62,003 bases of DNA, from positions 1-62,003 of the forward strand of contig JABDCA010000014.1 of assembly GCA_013288345.1 (NCBI GenBank), written 5' to 3'. The position numbers and the translations under genes are program-made. The stretch comes from Bacteroidota bacterium (GTDB lineage Bacteria > Bacteroidota > Bacteroidia > JABEUT01). The first letter of the stretch is position 1. Each line of letters starts with the position of its first letter. This document shows, piece by piece, positions 24,200 through 32,478 of this stretch. A model generated the notes under the pieces. It saw only the letters and a program-made list of their open reading frames with translations, ran no database searches and had not been told where the DNA came from.

Positions 24200-26323
24200 T
24201 TGAAAACCCTAGTATTAGTTTTTGCAATCTTTCTTTTTTCACTGGGCAACCTGTTTGCTCAGCACCATAAAGCCGATTCGCTTAAAGCGGCGTTGGCCCA
24301 TTCGGCGCAGGATAGCAATAAAGTAAATATGCTGATAAGTCTTGCCGGAGAAACCGAAGGCACTAACCCCGACAGTTCATTATTACTCTCAAAGCAAGCC
24401 CTTACCTCATCACAAAGCATAAACTGGAAAATGGGTATAATAAAGTCCCTGACCTCTATTGGCATATATTATGACATGAAGGGAGAAGTAAATACTGCAT
24501 TCACCTTTGAAGACAGTGCATTAATATTGAGTAACAGATACAATATAAAAGGAGTGCTTGGTTCCATCTATAACATATTAGGTAACATCACATCCGACGA
24601 AAATGATTATGCCAAAGGGCTCGATTATTACTTTAAAGCCCTGGCTATTGATAGCATAACAAGTAAAAATGCAGCAGCGCAGGTATGCAATAATTTGGGC
24701 ATTGATTATGAGGAATTGGGTGATTATTTAAAGGCAGAAGAGTTTTATTTAAGAGCACTTAAAGTGTATGAAGACGAAAACAATGCTGAAGGCAATGCTA
24801 CCATTTTAGAAAACCTGGGCAATTTGTATAACCTGCAGAACGATTACCAAAAAGGGCTCAGCAACCTGATGAAGGCTGAGAGCATTGACAGCAGTTTGGG
24901 TAACCAGCAAAGCCTTGTTATTGATTTGGCAAATATTGGCGAAGGCTACCTGTCGCTAAAAGACTATGCAAAATCGCTTGAATACACTTTTAAATCAATA
25001 TACCTGGGAAAAAAGATTAGTGTACTGAGTGATTTACACACTGCCTATTCTAATATTGGCGAGGCCTTTATAGATATATTCAGAGACGATTCTACAGCCA
25101 AAGGGTTTGTGTATATGATGAATGGCAATATATTATATGTAAAACATAATGCAATACTAGATTCGGCATTGGTATATGAGCAATTGAGTATTGCCCGGGC
25201 CAACATAGTGCACAACGAACTCAGCCTTACCCATGCCATAAGGGGTATAGGGCAAATTTATACCTTGAAGAAAGATTATAAAAATGCTATTACTAATTGC
25301 CAGCGTGCATACAAACTAGCCGACAGCTTAGGTGTGTTACAGGAAAAAATGGATAATGCTCAAATTCTTGGCCATGCCCTGGTGCAAGCGGGTAATTATT
25401 CAACCGCCATTACCTACCTCGATATTGCCAATAACCTGAAGGATACAATTTACAGTAAGGAAAAGAACAAACAAATAGCCGAACTGGAAGTTAGGTACCA
25501 GAATGAAAAAAAGAAAAAGGAAATAGAAGAGCTTGCACAAAAAAACGAGATACAGAATTTACAAATAGATCAAAACCGATATTTTATTATTGGCCTGGCA
25601 GGCCTTGTGGTACTGATAATTGCTATTGCGCTTTTGCTTATGCGCCAAAACAGGATAAATGCATTGCATGCAAAAATAGAGCTGGAACAAAAGCTGCTAC
25701 GTTCGCAAATGAACCCCCATTTTATTTTCAATGCCATGACTAGCGTACAGAACTATATTTACAAAGAACAACCTCAAGAGGCTGCCAACTACCTGTCATC
25801 AGTTTTTAAGCTTATGCGTTCTATCCTCGAAAGTTCGAAAGAAGAGTATATAGTGGTAGAAAAGGAAATACAAACCCTGAAGCATTACCTGATATTGCAA
25901 CAACTCTGTTACCACAATAAATTCGATTTCAGTATTGATGTTGACCCAAAACTGGATGTGGATAATATTACAATTCCGCCAATGATGGCACAACCGTTTA
26001 TTGAAAATGCAATTGAGCATGGCATAGTAAATAAAGAAGGTGCTAAGGGAATAATTACTGTTCGCTTAAAGATGCTGAATGATATGTTCTCGCTGGAGAT
26101 TGAAGACAATGGTGTAGGAAGAGAAAAGGCAAAAGAAATTAATACAGCAAACAGCGGCAAGCATTTATCGGTGGCAACCAACATAACCGAGGATAGGATA
26201 CTATTGCTTAACAAAAAATCGAAAAATAAAATAAGTATGCAGATAGTTGACCTGAAGGATGAAAACAATAAAGGCGCGGGGACAAAAGTGATTTTTTACT
26301 TTCCAATAAATACGCTGGTATAA
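24200..26323 (+). CDS. TPR sensor histidine kinase (LytS/YehU family)
   Basis: 707 residues from TTG at 24200, which starts exactly at a signal peptide (VFAIFLFSLGNLFAQ). Periplasmic TPR repeats (about 30-430, for example AAQVCNNLGIDYEELGDY and EGNATILENLGNLYN) are followed by a coiled segment, one membrane span (about 457-478) and a cytoplasmic His_kinase domain: LRSQMNPHFIFNAM with the phospho-acceptor His507, then an ATPase domain with FIENAIEHG and EDNGVG. It should autophosphorylate in response to a periplasmic cue and pass phosphate to the LytTR regulator encoded 45 bp downstream. Confidence 0.93.
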   Translation: MKTLVLVFAIFLFSLGNLFAQHHKADSLKAALAHSAQDSNKVNMLISLAGETEGTNPDSSLLLSKQALTSSQSINWKMGIIKSLTSIGIYYDMKGEVNTAFTFEDSALILSNRYNIKGVLGSIYNILGNITSDENDYAKGLDYYFKALAIDSITSKNAAAQVCNNLGIDYEELGDYLKAEEFYLRALKVYEDENNAEGNATILENLGNLYNLQNDYQKGLSNLMKAESIDSSLGNQQSLVIDLANIGEGYLSLKDYAKSLEYTFKSIYLGKKISVLSDLHTAYSNIGEAFIDIFRDDSTAKGFVYMMNGNILYVKHNAILDSALVYEQLSIARANIVHNELSLTHAIRGIGQIYTLKKDYKNAITNCQRAYKLADSLGVLQEKMDNAQILGHALVQAGNYSTAITYLDIANNLKDTIYSKEKNKQIAELEVRYQNEKKKKEIEELAQKNEIQNLQIDQNRYFIIGLAGLVVLIIAIALLLMRQNRINALHAKIELEQKLLRSQMNPHFIFNAMTSVQNYIYKEQPQEAANYLSSVFKLMRSILESSKEEYIVVEKEIQTLKHYLILQQLCYHNKFDFSIDVDPKLDVDNITIPPMMAQPFIENAIEHGIVNKEGAKGIITVRLKMLNDMFSLEIEDNGVGREKAKEINTANSGKHLSVATNITEDRILLLNKKSKNKISMQIVDLKDENNKGAGTKVIFYFPINTLV

Positions 26324-26368
26324 CAAAGCATTAATAAATTACTATTTTTATAATCTATTTTTCAGCGC

Positions 26369-27118
26369 ATGCTTAGCCTTATTATAATTGATGATATGCA
26401 AAACGGAAGGGAAGTAATTGCTTCCGTTATAAAAAAGCATTGCAAAAATGTGCAGGTTGTTGCTGAGGCTGAAAGTGTAAAGACAGGGATTGAAGCCATT
26501 AAAAAACACAAGCCCGATATTGTACTTCTGGATATTCAGATGCACGATGGAACCGGCTTTGACCTGTTGAACAAAATAAAGCCCATCAACTTTCAGGTAA
26601 TATTTATTTCGGCATATGAAGAGCATGCTTTAAAAGCATTTAAATTCAGTGCGGTTGACTACATACTTAAGCCAATTGATTCCGGTGAGTTGATTGACGC
26701 TATACGAAAAGCAGAAGATGCATTGCAGCAAACCGGCAACACTCAAAACTTCGATGTGGTTGAGAACAATTATTCAAGTGACAGCAAAGAATCGAAAAAG
26801 ATAATTTTAAAAACGATGGATAGCATTTATGCTATCAACGTAAAAGATATTGTGCATTGCGATGCAGAAGAGAACTATACACGCTTCTTTTTGAGTGACG
26901 GCCGTAAAATACTAATATCAAAGCCGTTAAAAGAATACGATGAACTTTTAACTGAATTTGGCTTCTTCAGGGCTCATCAATCGCACCTTATTAACTTAGA
27001 TTTTTTCGAGCATTATAAAAAAGCAAATGGCGGCTTTGCCGTATTGAAAGATGGAAGCGTTATTCCTGTTTCATCCAGAAAAAAGGACCTGTTTTTGCAA
27101 ACCATCGAAAAGCTATAA
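26369..27118 (+). CDS. LytTR-family response regulator
   Basis: 249 residues. The receiver domain (about 1-120) has the acidic pair (IIDDMQ), phospho-acceptor Asp55 in VLLDIQM, the conserved Ser in FISAYEEHAL and Lys in YILKPI. A LytTR DNA-binding domain (about 145-245) has IVHCDAEENYTRFFLSDG, FFRAHQSHLINL and VSSRKKD. It is the partner of the kinase just upstream. A 9-bp direct repeat with 21-bp spacing in the following spacer is a candidate binding site. Confidence 0.95.
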   Translation: MLSLIIIDDMQNGREVIASVIKKHCKNVQVVAEAESVKTGIEAIKKHKPDIVLLDIQMHDGTGFDLLNKIKPINFQVIFISAYEEHALKAFKFSAVDYILKPIDSGELIDAIRKAEDALQQTGNTQNFDVVENNYSSDSKESKKIILKTMDSIYAINVKDIVHCDAEENYTRFFLSDGRKILISKPLKEYDELLTEFGFFRAHQSHLINLDFFEHYKKANGGFAVLKDGSVIPVSSRKKDLFLQTIEKL

Positions 27119-27148
27119 GCCAAAGCCGCAGATTCCCTGTTTTACGTA

Positions 27149-27178
27149 GCGAATAATCGCTCACCCTACGCGAATAAT
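27149..27178 (+). promoter_or_regulatory. candidate regulator site: GCGAATAAT direct repeat, 21-bp period
   Basis: GCGAATAAT at 27149-27157 and 27170-27178, two helical turns apart, between the LytTR gene and the SprB-repeat gene. LytTR proteins typically bind 9-bp direct repeats about 21-22 bp apart. The repeat does not match the classic LytTR consensus. Confidence 0.4.
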
Positions 27179-27382
27179 AAATAGCCTGAAAATCATTATT
27201 TTCTTTGTCGAAATTTGGATTATGGCATTAGTCCAAAAAGTTATTTACCGTTATTGTTCATACATAACCGATTTAGATTTAAACCAATGCAACCCATTAA
27301 CCTAAACAGGCATCTTATTATAAAACAACAATAAATACCCTTAACAAGCAAGTCAGTTATTTACCCCAAAACACCTAACAAC

Positions 27383-30300
27383 ATGAAAAAAATTACAACT
27401 ACTTTACAGATCATAGGGCTCACAATCGCTCTGAGTTTCCTTACTCACACCGCGAATGCCCAAACAATGGGGTTACTTTATGGCATGACATCGTTTAGCG
27501 GCGACAGCGGAGAAGGAACCATTTATTATTACGATGCATTAAATTCCGTAAGTAAGAAGGTTTACGCATTTGGCAAGGTATCGGGTGGCGGCCCTTCGGG
27601 AGACCTTATACAAGGTACCGATGGTAATTTATACGGCATGACATTTTCTAATGGGGCAAACAAGTTCGGAACCATTTTTAAGTTTAACCCATCGAACAAT
27701 ACACTTACAGTTATACACGATTTCGACAGCGTACATGGCAAGGGTGCTTCTGCAAGTCTTATACAGGCAACCGATGGCAATTTATACGGCATGACTCCGC
27801 AGGGAGGTACTTCTAACGATGGGGTTTTGTTCAAATGTTCAACTACAGGTACTTATAGTGTTATGGTAAACTTTACGGGCACCTCCGGTGGTGCTATAGG
27901 TGCAGCTCCTTATGGAAGCCTTATGGAAGCCTCTGACAATAATTTATATGGCACCACTTCGGGTGGCGGAACTTCAGGCAACGGAACAATTTTTAAATAT
28001 ACCCTTGCAGGTGTATATAGCGTACTGGTTAATTTTACAGGAAGCAGCGGGTTGTACATAGGTTCTAATCCGCGAGGAACCCTGGTTCAGGAACCAACAT
28101 ACGGCTACCTGTATGGGCTTACATACAGGGGTGGTAGTTCTGATGACGGAACAGTGTTTTATGTTACTACCGGAGGTACATTTAGCAACATTGCAAGCTT
28201 TACAGGGTCAAACGGGCAATACCCTTTTGGTAAGCTTGTTGAAGTTACTGATGCTTCGTTTGAAAAATATTTTTACGGAATGACTGCAGGTGGCGGTTCG
28301 CATAACGATGGAACCATTTTTAACTTTCAGGCACCACCCAATACTCCTACTTTAAGCACAGTTTACAACTTCACAAGCAGTGCTAGCGGCGCCGGTAATA
28401 GTCCGTATGGTAGCCTTATGCTCGCATCTAACGATAGCCTATACGGAACTACCTATACAGGCGGCCCAGGTTTTGCCGGCACACTTTTCCAGTGGGATTT
28501 TTCAGCCGGTTTAATAAAGAATTCCGTTGTTTTTAATGGAGCAACACTTGGTGCTGACCCTGATGGTTGTGGTGTATTAGAAGCGCTTACAGCTACCATT
28601 GCAGTTACCACGCCTTCATGCGCCAGTCAAATACTTACGGCAAATGTACGTGGTGGTAGCAGCCCTTATTTATATAGCTGGACCGGAGGTGCAACTTCCT
28701 CTTCCATAACCGGTATTACCGCCTCAGGTACATATTCTGTTACAGTTACAGATAATAAAGGCATTTCAGTTGTTCAAAGCGTAACACTTACAGCTTATAC
28801 ACCTCTTGGTGCATCAACCGGAAGTACAAGAACAAGTTGCCATGGTACTAGTGATGGTACTGCAACAGTAATTGCTACCGGCGGAACTCCACCTTACACC
28901 TACTCCTGGACACCTTCATCACAAACCACACAAACAGCAACAGGCTTAGCGGCAGGGCCATATAACATTTTGGTAACTGATGCATTAAATTGTACAACAA
29001 CAGGTTCAACATCGGTACCACAACCGGGTGTTTTAAGTACCGCTGTATCTACAACTGCTACAAGTTGTTTTGGTAGTAGCGATGGAACCGCAACAGCTTC
29101 CCCTACAGGCGGAACACAACCTTATTCGTATGGCTGGACACCAAGTGGCGGAAGCAGTATATCGGCTTCAGGTTTAGTTGCAACTAATTATACACTTACA
29201 GTAGATGACAGCAGTAATTGCGAAGCAACCAAAAGCTTTAGCATTTCGCAACCTAATTTACTTACCGATTCTGTAAAGGCAGTGGTAGATGTAAGTTGCT
29301 TTGGTGGCAACAACGGATCTGCTAACGTAATTGCGTATGGCGGAACAGGGCCTTATACTTATTTGTGGACAGGCGGCACAACTTCAACGTCTATAAGCGG
29401 CCTTATAGCAGGTTCGTATACTGTAACTGTTAACGATGCACATACATGTAACCCTGCCAGCGCAGTTGCTACTATAGGCCAGCCTGCTGCTGCGCTTAAT
29501 GGTGCTATTAGTGGAACCAACATAAGTTGCAAAGGATATAGTACCGGATCAGTAACCGAAACCGTAACCGGAGGAACATCACCCTATACCTACTTATGGA
29601 CAGGCGGAGCAACCTCATCAACAGTTAATGCTTTAGTTGCAGGCCCATATACTGTAACTGTACTCGACAAAAATGGTTGTTCAACAAATTCGAATACAAC
29701 CCTTACCGAACCATCAACATTACTAACTGTAAATACAACCACAACCGCTGTAAAATGTTATGGTGGCAGCGATGGAACTGCAACAGCTACCGCGAGCAAT
29801 GGCGGCGGTGGATACCAGTATTTATGGAGTGGTGGCGCTACAACATCTGCTATTACAGGCTTACCGGCGACAACCTATAGTATTGCAGTTACCGATAACA
29901 ATGGCTGCACCATAAACAGCACAGCCAAAGTAATACAACCTGCCAACACGCTGCCTAATGTGCATATATGTGTGGTAACTGTTGACACAGCATCTACGCA
30001 TAATATAGTAATATGGGATAAATCGGCATTTGCTGATATTGATAGCCTTAAATTATATTATGAAAATTCTTTATCGCAGTGGCAGTTAATTCAGGAAGTA
30101 CCTTTTTCTGCGCCGAATTATATTGTAGATAACACCCCTATTAATAATCCAAATGGCAATACTGTTCGTTACGCGCTAATCGGAGTAGATTCATGCGGTA
30201 ATCAGGAATCTATAGCCGCGAGCCCATGGCAAAACACCTGCCATATAAATGAAGCGCCTAAAGGCACATTTACCTGGTCAGGCACCGGTTATCTTAAACA

Positions 30301-30847
30301 AGGTGTTACGCAACCTGTAGTAACCTATTACCTGTACCGCGATAGTTTAAGTAATGGTAAATGGAAAGCTATTGACTCCATATCGGGTTCACAAAACACA
30401 ATGAGCGATGCAGTGTATCAGGCTAACCAAAGCAACTACCCATATGCAAGATGGCGCGTTGAAATGAGGTTAAATGATTCGATATATACCGGATGTACTG
30501 AACCTAATTTAAGGCCACAGGCTATAAATTATAATGCCTCTAAATCAAACACTATCACTGTTTCTTCGCCGCTAAATGTAACTTCGTTAAATGTAGTTAA
30601 AGACAATGTTACTGTGTATCCTAATCCTGCAAACCAGGTTCTGAATATTGCCTTTAATTATGCAAAAACCGAAACCAGTAAGTTAAGTGTAGTTGATATT
30701 ATGGGAAGAACACTTATTGCAACAGAAAATGAATCTACCCCTGGAAGCACTATGCAGATAAATGTATCTGTACTCCCTACGGGCATTTACTTTGTGAAAG
30801 TAACTACAGGCACATTATCGCAAGTAACTAAGTTCATTAAAGAATAA
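27383..30847 (+). CDS. T9SS-secreted surface protein with GloVer-type and SprB repeats
   Basis: 1,154 residues: signal peptide ending ANAQ (about 27); about seven GloVer-like repeats (about 30-395, core LYGMT-x-x-GG-x-x-x-x-GTIF); six SprB repeats (about 405-830, core C-x-G-x-x-D/N-G-x-A...GG-x-x-PY-x-Y-x-W); a fibronectin-like region (about 840-1060); and a T9SS tail (VYPNPANQVLNIAF to KFIKE). SprB is the mobile gliding adhesin of Flavobacterium; SprB-type repeats also occur in non-gliding adhesins, so cell-surface adhesion is likely and gliding unproven. It lies behind a kinase/LytTR pair that may control it. Confidence 0.9.
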   Translation: MKKITTTLQIIGLTIALSFLTHTANAQTMGLLYGMTSFSGDSGEGTIYYYDALNSVSKKVYAFGKVSGGGPSGDLIQGTDGNLYGMTFSNGANKFGTIFKFNPSNNTLTVIHDFDSVHGKGASASLIQATDGNLYGMTPQGGTSNDGVLFKCSTTGTYSVMVNFTGTSGGAIGAAPYGSLMEASDNNLYGTTSGGGTSGNGTIFKYTLAGVYSVLVNFTGSSGLYIGSNPRGTLVQEPTYGYLYGLTYRGGSSDDGTVFYVTTGGTFSNIASFTGSNGQYPFGKLVEVTDASFEKYFYGMTAGGGSHNDGTIFNFQAPPNTPTLSTVYNFTSSASGAGNSPYGSLMLASNDSLYGTTYTGGPGFAGTLFQWDFSAGLIKNSVVFNGATLGADPDGCGVLEALTATIAVTTPSCASQILTANVRGGSSPYLYSWTGGATSSSITGITASGTYSVTVTDNKGISVVQSVTLTAYTPLGASTGSTRTSCHGTSDGTATVIATGGTPPYTYSWTPSSQTTQTATGLAAGPYNILVTDALNCTTTGSTSVPQPGVLSTAVSTTATSCFGSSDGTATASPTGGTQPYSYGWTPSGGSSISASGLVATNYTLTVDDSSNCEATKSFSISQPNLLTDSVKAVVDVSCFGGNNGSANVIAYGGTGPYTYLWTGGTTSTSISGLIAGSYTVTVNDAHTCNPASAVATIGQPAAALNGAISGTNISCKGYSTGSVTETVTGGTSPYTYLWTGGATSSTVNALVAGPYTVTVLDKNGCSTNSNTTLTEPSTLLTVNTTTTAVKCYGGSDGTATATASNGGGGYQYLWSGGATTSAITGLPATTYSIAVTDNNGCTINSTAKVIQPANTLPNVHICVVTVDTASTHNIVIWDKSAFADIDSLKLYYENSLSQWQLIQEVPFSAPNYIVDNTPINNPNGNTVRYALIGVDSCGNQESIAASPWQNTCHINEAPKGTFTWSGTGYLKQGVTQPVVTYYLYRDSLSNGKWKAIDSISGSQNTMSDAVYQANQSNYPYARWRVEMRLNDSIYTGCTEPNLRPQAINYNASKSNTITVSSPLNVTSLNVVKDNVTVYPNPANQVLNIAFNYAKTETSKLSVVDIMGRTLIATENESTPGSTMQINVSVLPTGIYFVKVTTGTLSQVTKFIKE

Positions 30848-30855
30848 AGCTAATT

Positions 30856-30878
30856 AGTTCGACCCTCACCGGGGTCAC
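30856..30878 (+). repeat. tRNA-Lys 3'-end fragment (putative attR)
   Basis: AGTTCGACCCTCACCGGGGT followed by CAC matches the tRNA-Lys 3' end at 22926-22948 with one mismatch (C for T). It holds half the T-arm and the acceptor 3' strand but no 5' half, so it is not a functional tRNA. Confidence 0.85.
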
Positions 30879-30881
30879 CCA

Positions 30882-30911
30882 AAAGCCCTGCAACATTGCA
30901 GGGCTTTTTTT
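30882..30911 (+). terminator. terminator behind the tRNA fragment
   Basis: An AAAGCCCTGCAA / TTGCAGGGCTTTTTTT stem. Its placement 4 bp after the fragment is typical of an intact tRNA gene. It would now end the SprB-repeat transcript. Confidence 0.85.
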
Positions 30912-31104
30912 GTACCTTACTTGCACCTGCCTAAAATTATGATTATCAGCAAGTTCATTTCAGCATAACAACGCCCACTATGTCTAAATTATTCATGAAT
31001 TTGTTTTACCACCCAACATTTATAAAACCTGCTTCGTTTATGTAATAAACGAGGCTCATTTAACTCTCTTTTTACTAATACTAATTAAATAAAAACTAAA
31101 TCAA

Positions 31105-31740
31105 ATGAAACCAATCACAGAACTATTAAGCCTTTACGAAGATTTTTTTGGAAAGCTAAGCTCCAAAATCAATACCAATGATGCGATAGTACGCTCAGAG
31201 GAGTTCGAGAACCCAACAGATGAAGAGATAGACGCTTTTGCAACTCAGTTTAACGCAAACATACCTGACGTTATTCGTACGTTTTGGAAATCGCTTAAGC
31301 ACACATACGAGGCATCGGTATATAGCGATGTAGAATGGAGTGCCGGTTGGGATTTTGTACCAGTTGGTTTTATTGAACGCGATACGCCTATGCTGCGTAA
31401 TTTGGCAAATAATTACGAAGATAACAGCTACGCAAAAAAAATTCATGAAACAGGCGTGCAACTAACCTACGAAGAACCTATACTTCTTTTTGACGCAAAC
31501 AAAGAAACAAAAACCGGAAGTATTCATTTTTTACTTTGGGACGGCACATCGTTGCCCGAAGCCATTGCACCTGACTTTAATACATTTTTCGAACACTGGC
31601 TTGCAGCAGGGTGTTTCAGGGGCCGCAATTTCAAGGCTTATTGGGAAATTGTAAAAGGCATTGTACCTATTCAAATACCGCTAAAGGAAAATTTATGGAT
31701 ACGGTATTATAGTAAACAGTATAACGAAGTTTTGGTTTAA
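31105..31740 (+). CDS. SMI1/KNR4 (SUKH) family protein
   Basis: 211 residues. The N-terminal half has the SUKH pattern: NPTDEEIDAFATQFNANIPDVIRTFW (about 37-62), then GWDFVPVGFIERDTPMLRNL and PILLFDANKETKTGSIHF. Many bacterial SUKH proteins are immunity proteins against polymorphic toxins, though others have no known partner. No toxin gene is adjacent, so this would be an orphan immunity-like gene. It heads a compact three-gene cluster (gaps of 21 and 2 bp) just past the putative island end. Confidence 0.75.
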   Translation: MKPITELLSLYEDFFGKLSSKINTNDAIVRSEEFENPTDEEIDAFATQFNANIPDVIRTFWKSLKHTYEASVYSDVEWSAGWDFVPVGFIERDTPMLRNLANNYEDNSYAKKIHETGVQLTYEEPILLFDANKETKTGSIHFLLWDGTSLPEAIAPDFNTFFEHWLAAGCFRGRNFKAYWEIVKGIVPIQIPLKENLWIRYYSKQYNEVLV

Positions 31741-31761
31741 TTAAAGCTAAAGCAATGACAA

Positions 31762-31893
31762 ATGAAAAACATTATTGAATCATTTATTGGTTTAATTGCC
31801 AGTTATGGGCATTCACTTGCAGAACTATGGTTTACCGATGGCGCTGCAGATGTATATGAGGCTGCATTTATACAGACTTTTCAAAAGAGTTAA
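31762..31893 (+). CDS. 43-residue protein in the SUKH cluster
   Basis: From ATG at 31762 to TAA at 31891-31893: an N-terminal hydrophobic stretch (IIESFIGLIASYG) then an acidic/aromatic part (ELWFTDGAADVYEAAF). It starts 21 bp after the SUKH stop and ends 2 bp before the next ATG, so coupling supports a real gene. It could also be the remnant of a longer protein. No family recognised. Confidence 0.45.
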   Translation: MKNIIESFIGLIASYGHSLAELWFTDGAADVYEAAFIQTFQKS

Positions 31894-31895
31894 TT

Positions 31896-32420
31896 ATGCA
31901 AGAGCAAGAAACGTATCAAAGAAAAAAAACATTTAAACAAAGCGATTACCTGACCGGTATTGCACTAATGTTTAGCTTTTTTGTTTTGCATGCCTTTTTA
32001 AATCCCATTTTTTTGCCCTGGATGAAAACCAGAAATTTGCTGGAGTTTTATAGTATTATTAGTGTTTTTGTGATCTTTTGGGTATTTACATTAAAAAGAG
32101 CCAACAAAATAACCATAGACTTTGCCAATAAACAATTGCTTATAAACTATGTAACCCTATTTAGCCAGAATAATGAAGCCACTATTGCCTTTACTACTCT
32201 TTCTTACGAATACAAAAAAAGTGAATCAAAAATTAAGCCCGGTGACATAACCCTTTTTTCTCGAAAAAAGGAAATAGAGCCAGAAAACATTCTGATTATA
32301 TTTTCAAGCAATGAAAAGCAATTTGAACTTAAAGAAGGTCCAGATTATTTTTGCAAAGATGTAGTAGACAAAATCATTGAAACTTTAGCCAAAGAAAAAG
32401 TGCCTAAAAAAATCCCCTAA
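31896..32420 (+). CDS. two-TM membrane protein, unknown function
   Basis: 174 residues. Two membrane segments (about 19-42 and 51-68) separated by a short loop (PWMKTRNLLEF), then a roughly 100-residue cytoplasmic beta-rich domain (KITIDFANKQLLINYVTLF, ITLFSRKKEIEPENILIIF) that recalls bacterial PH-like domains, though not strongly. It is the third gene of the SUKH cluster, 2 bp after the 43-codon gene. Function unknown. Confidence 0.65.
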   Translation: MQEQETYQRKKTFKQSDYLTGIALMFSFFVLHAFLNPIFLPWMKTRNLLEFYSIISVFVIFWVFTLKRANKITIDFANKQLLINYVTLFSQNNEATIAFTTLSYEYKKSESKIKPGDITLFSRKKEIEPENILIIFSSNEKQFELKEGPDYFCKDVVDKIIETLAKEKVPKKIP

Positions 32421-32478
32421 ACAGAAGTCAAAACCGGCAACAACCCAACAATCTATTTTAAAGAAACCAATCCGTAGG

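Larger units (their letters stand above)
22949..30878. mobile_element. putative tRNA-Lys-targeted genomic island without integrase
   Basis: It is bounded by the tRNA-Lys 3' end (22926-22948) and a 23-bp direct repeat of it (30856-30878, 22 of 23 identical). The repeat is followed directly by a hairpin terminator of the kind expected just after a tRNA. The segment holds a T9SS protein, a histidine kinase, a response regulator and an SprB-repeat protein. No recombinase is present, so this is an inferred remnant or a passively mobilised segment. Confidence 0.55.

Noticed and set aside
30856-30911. A complete second tRNA gene near 30.87 kb
   Set aside because: Only the 3' T-arm strand and acceptor are present; upstream bases belong to the end of the SprB-repeat gene and cannot form D or anticodon arms.
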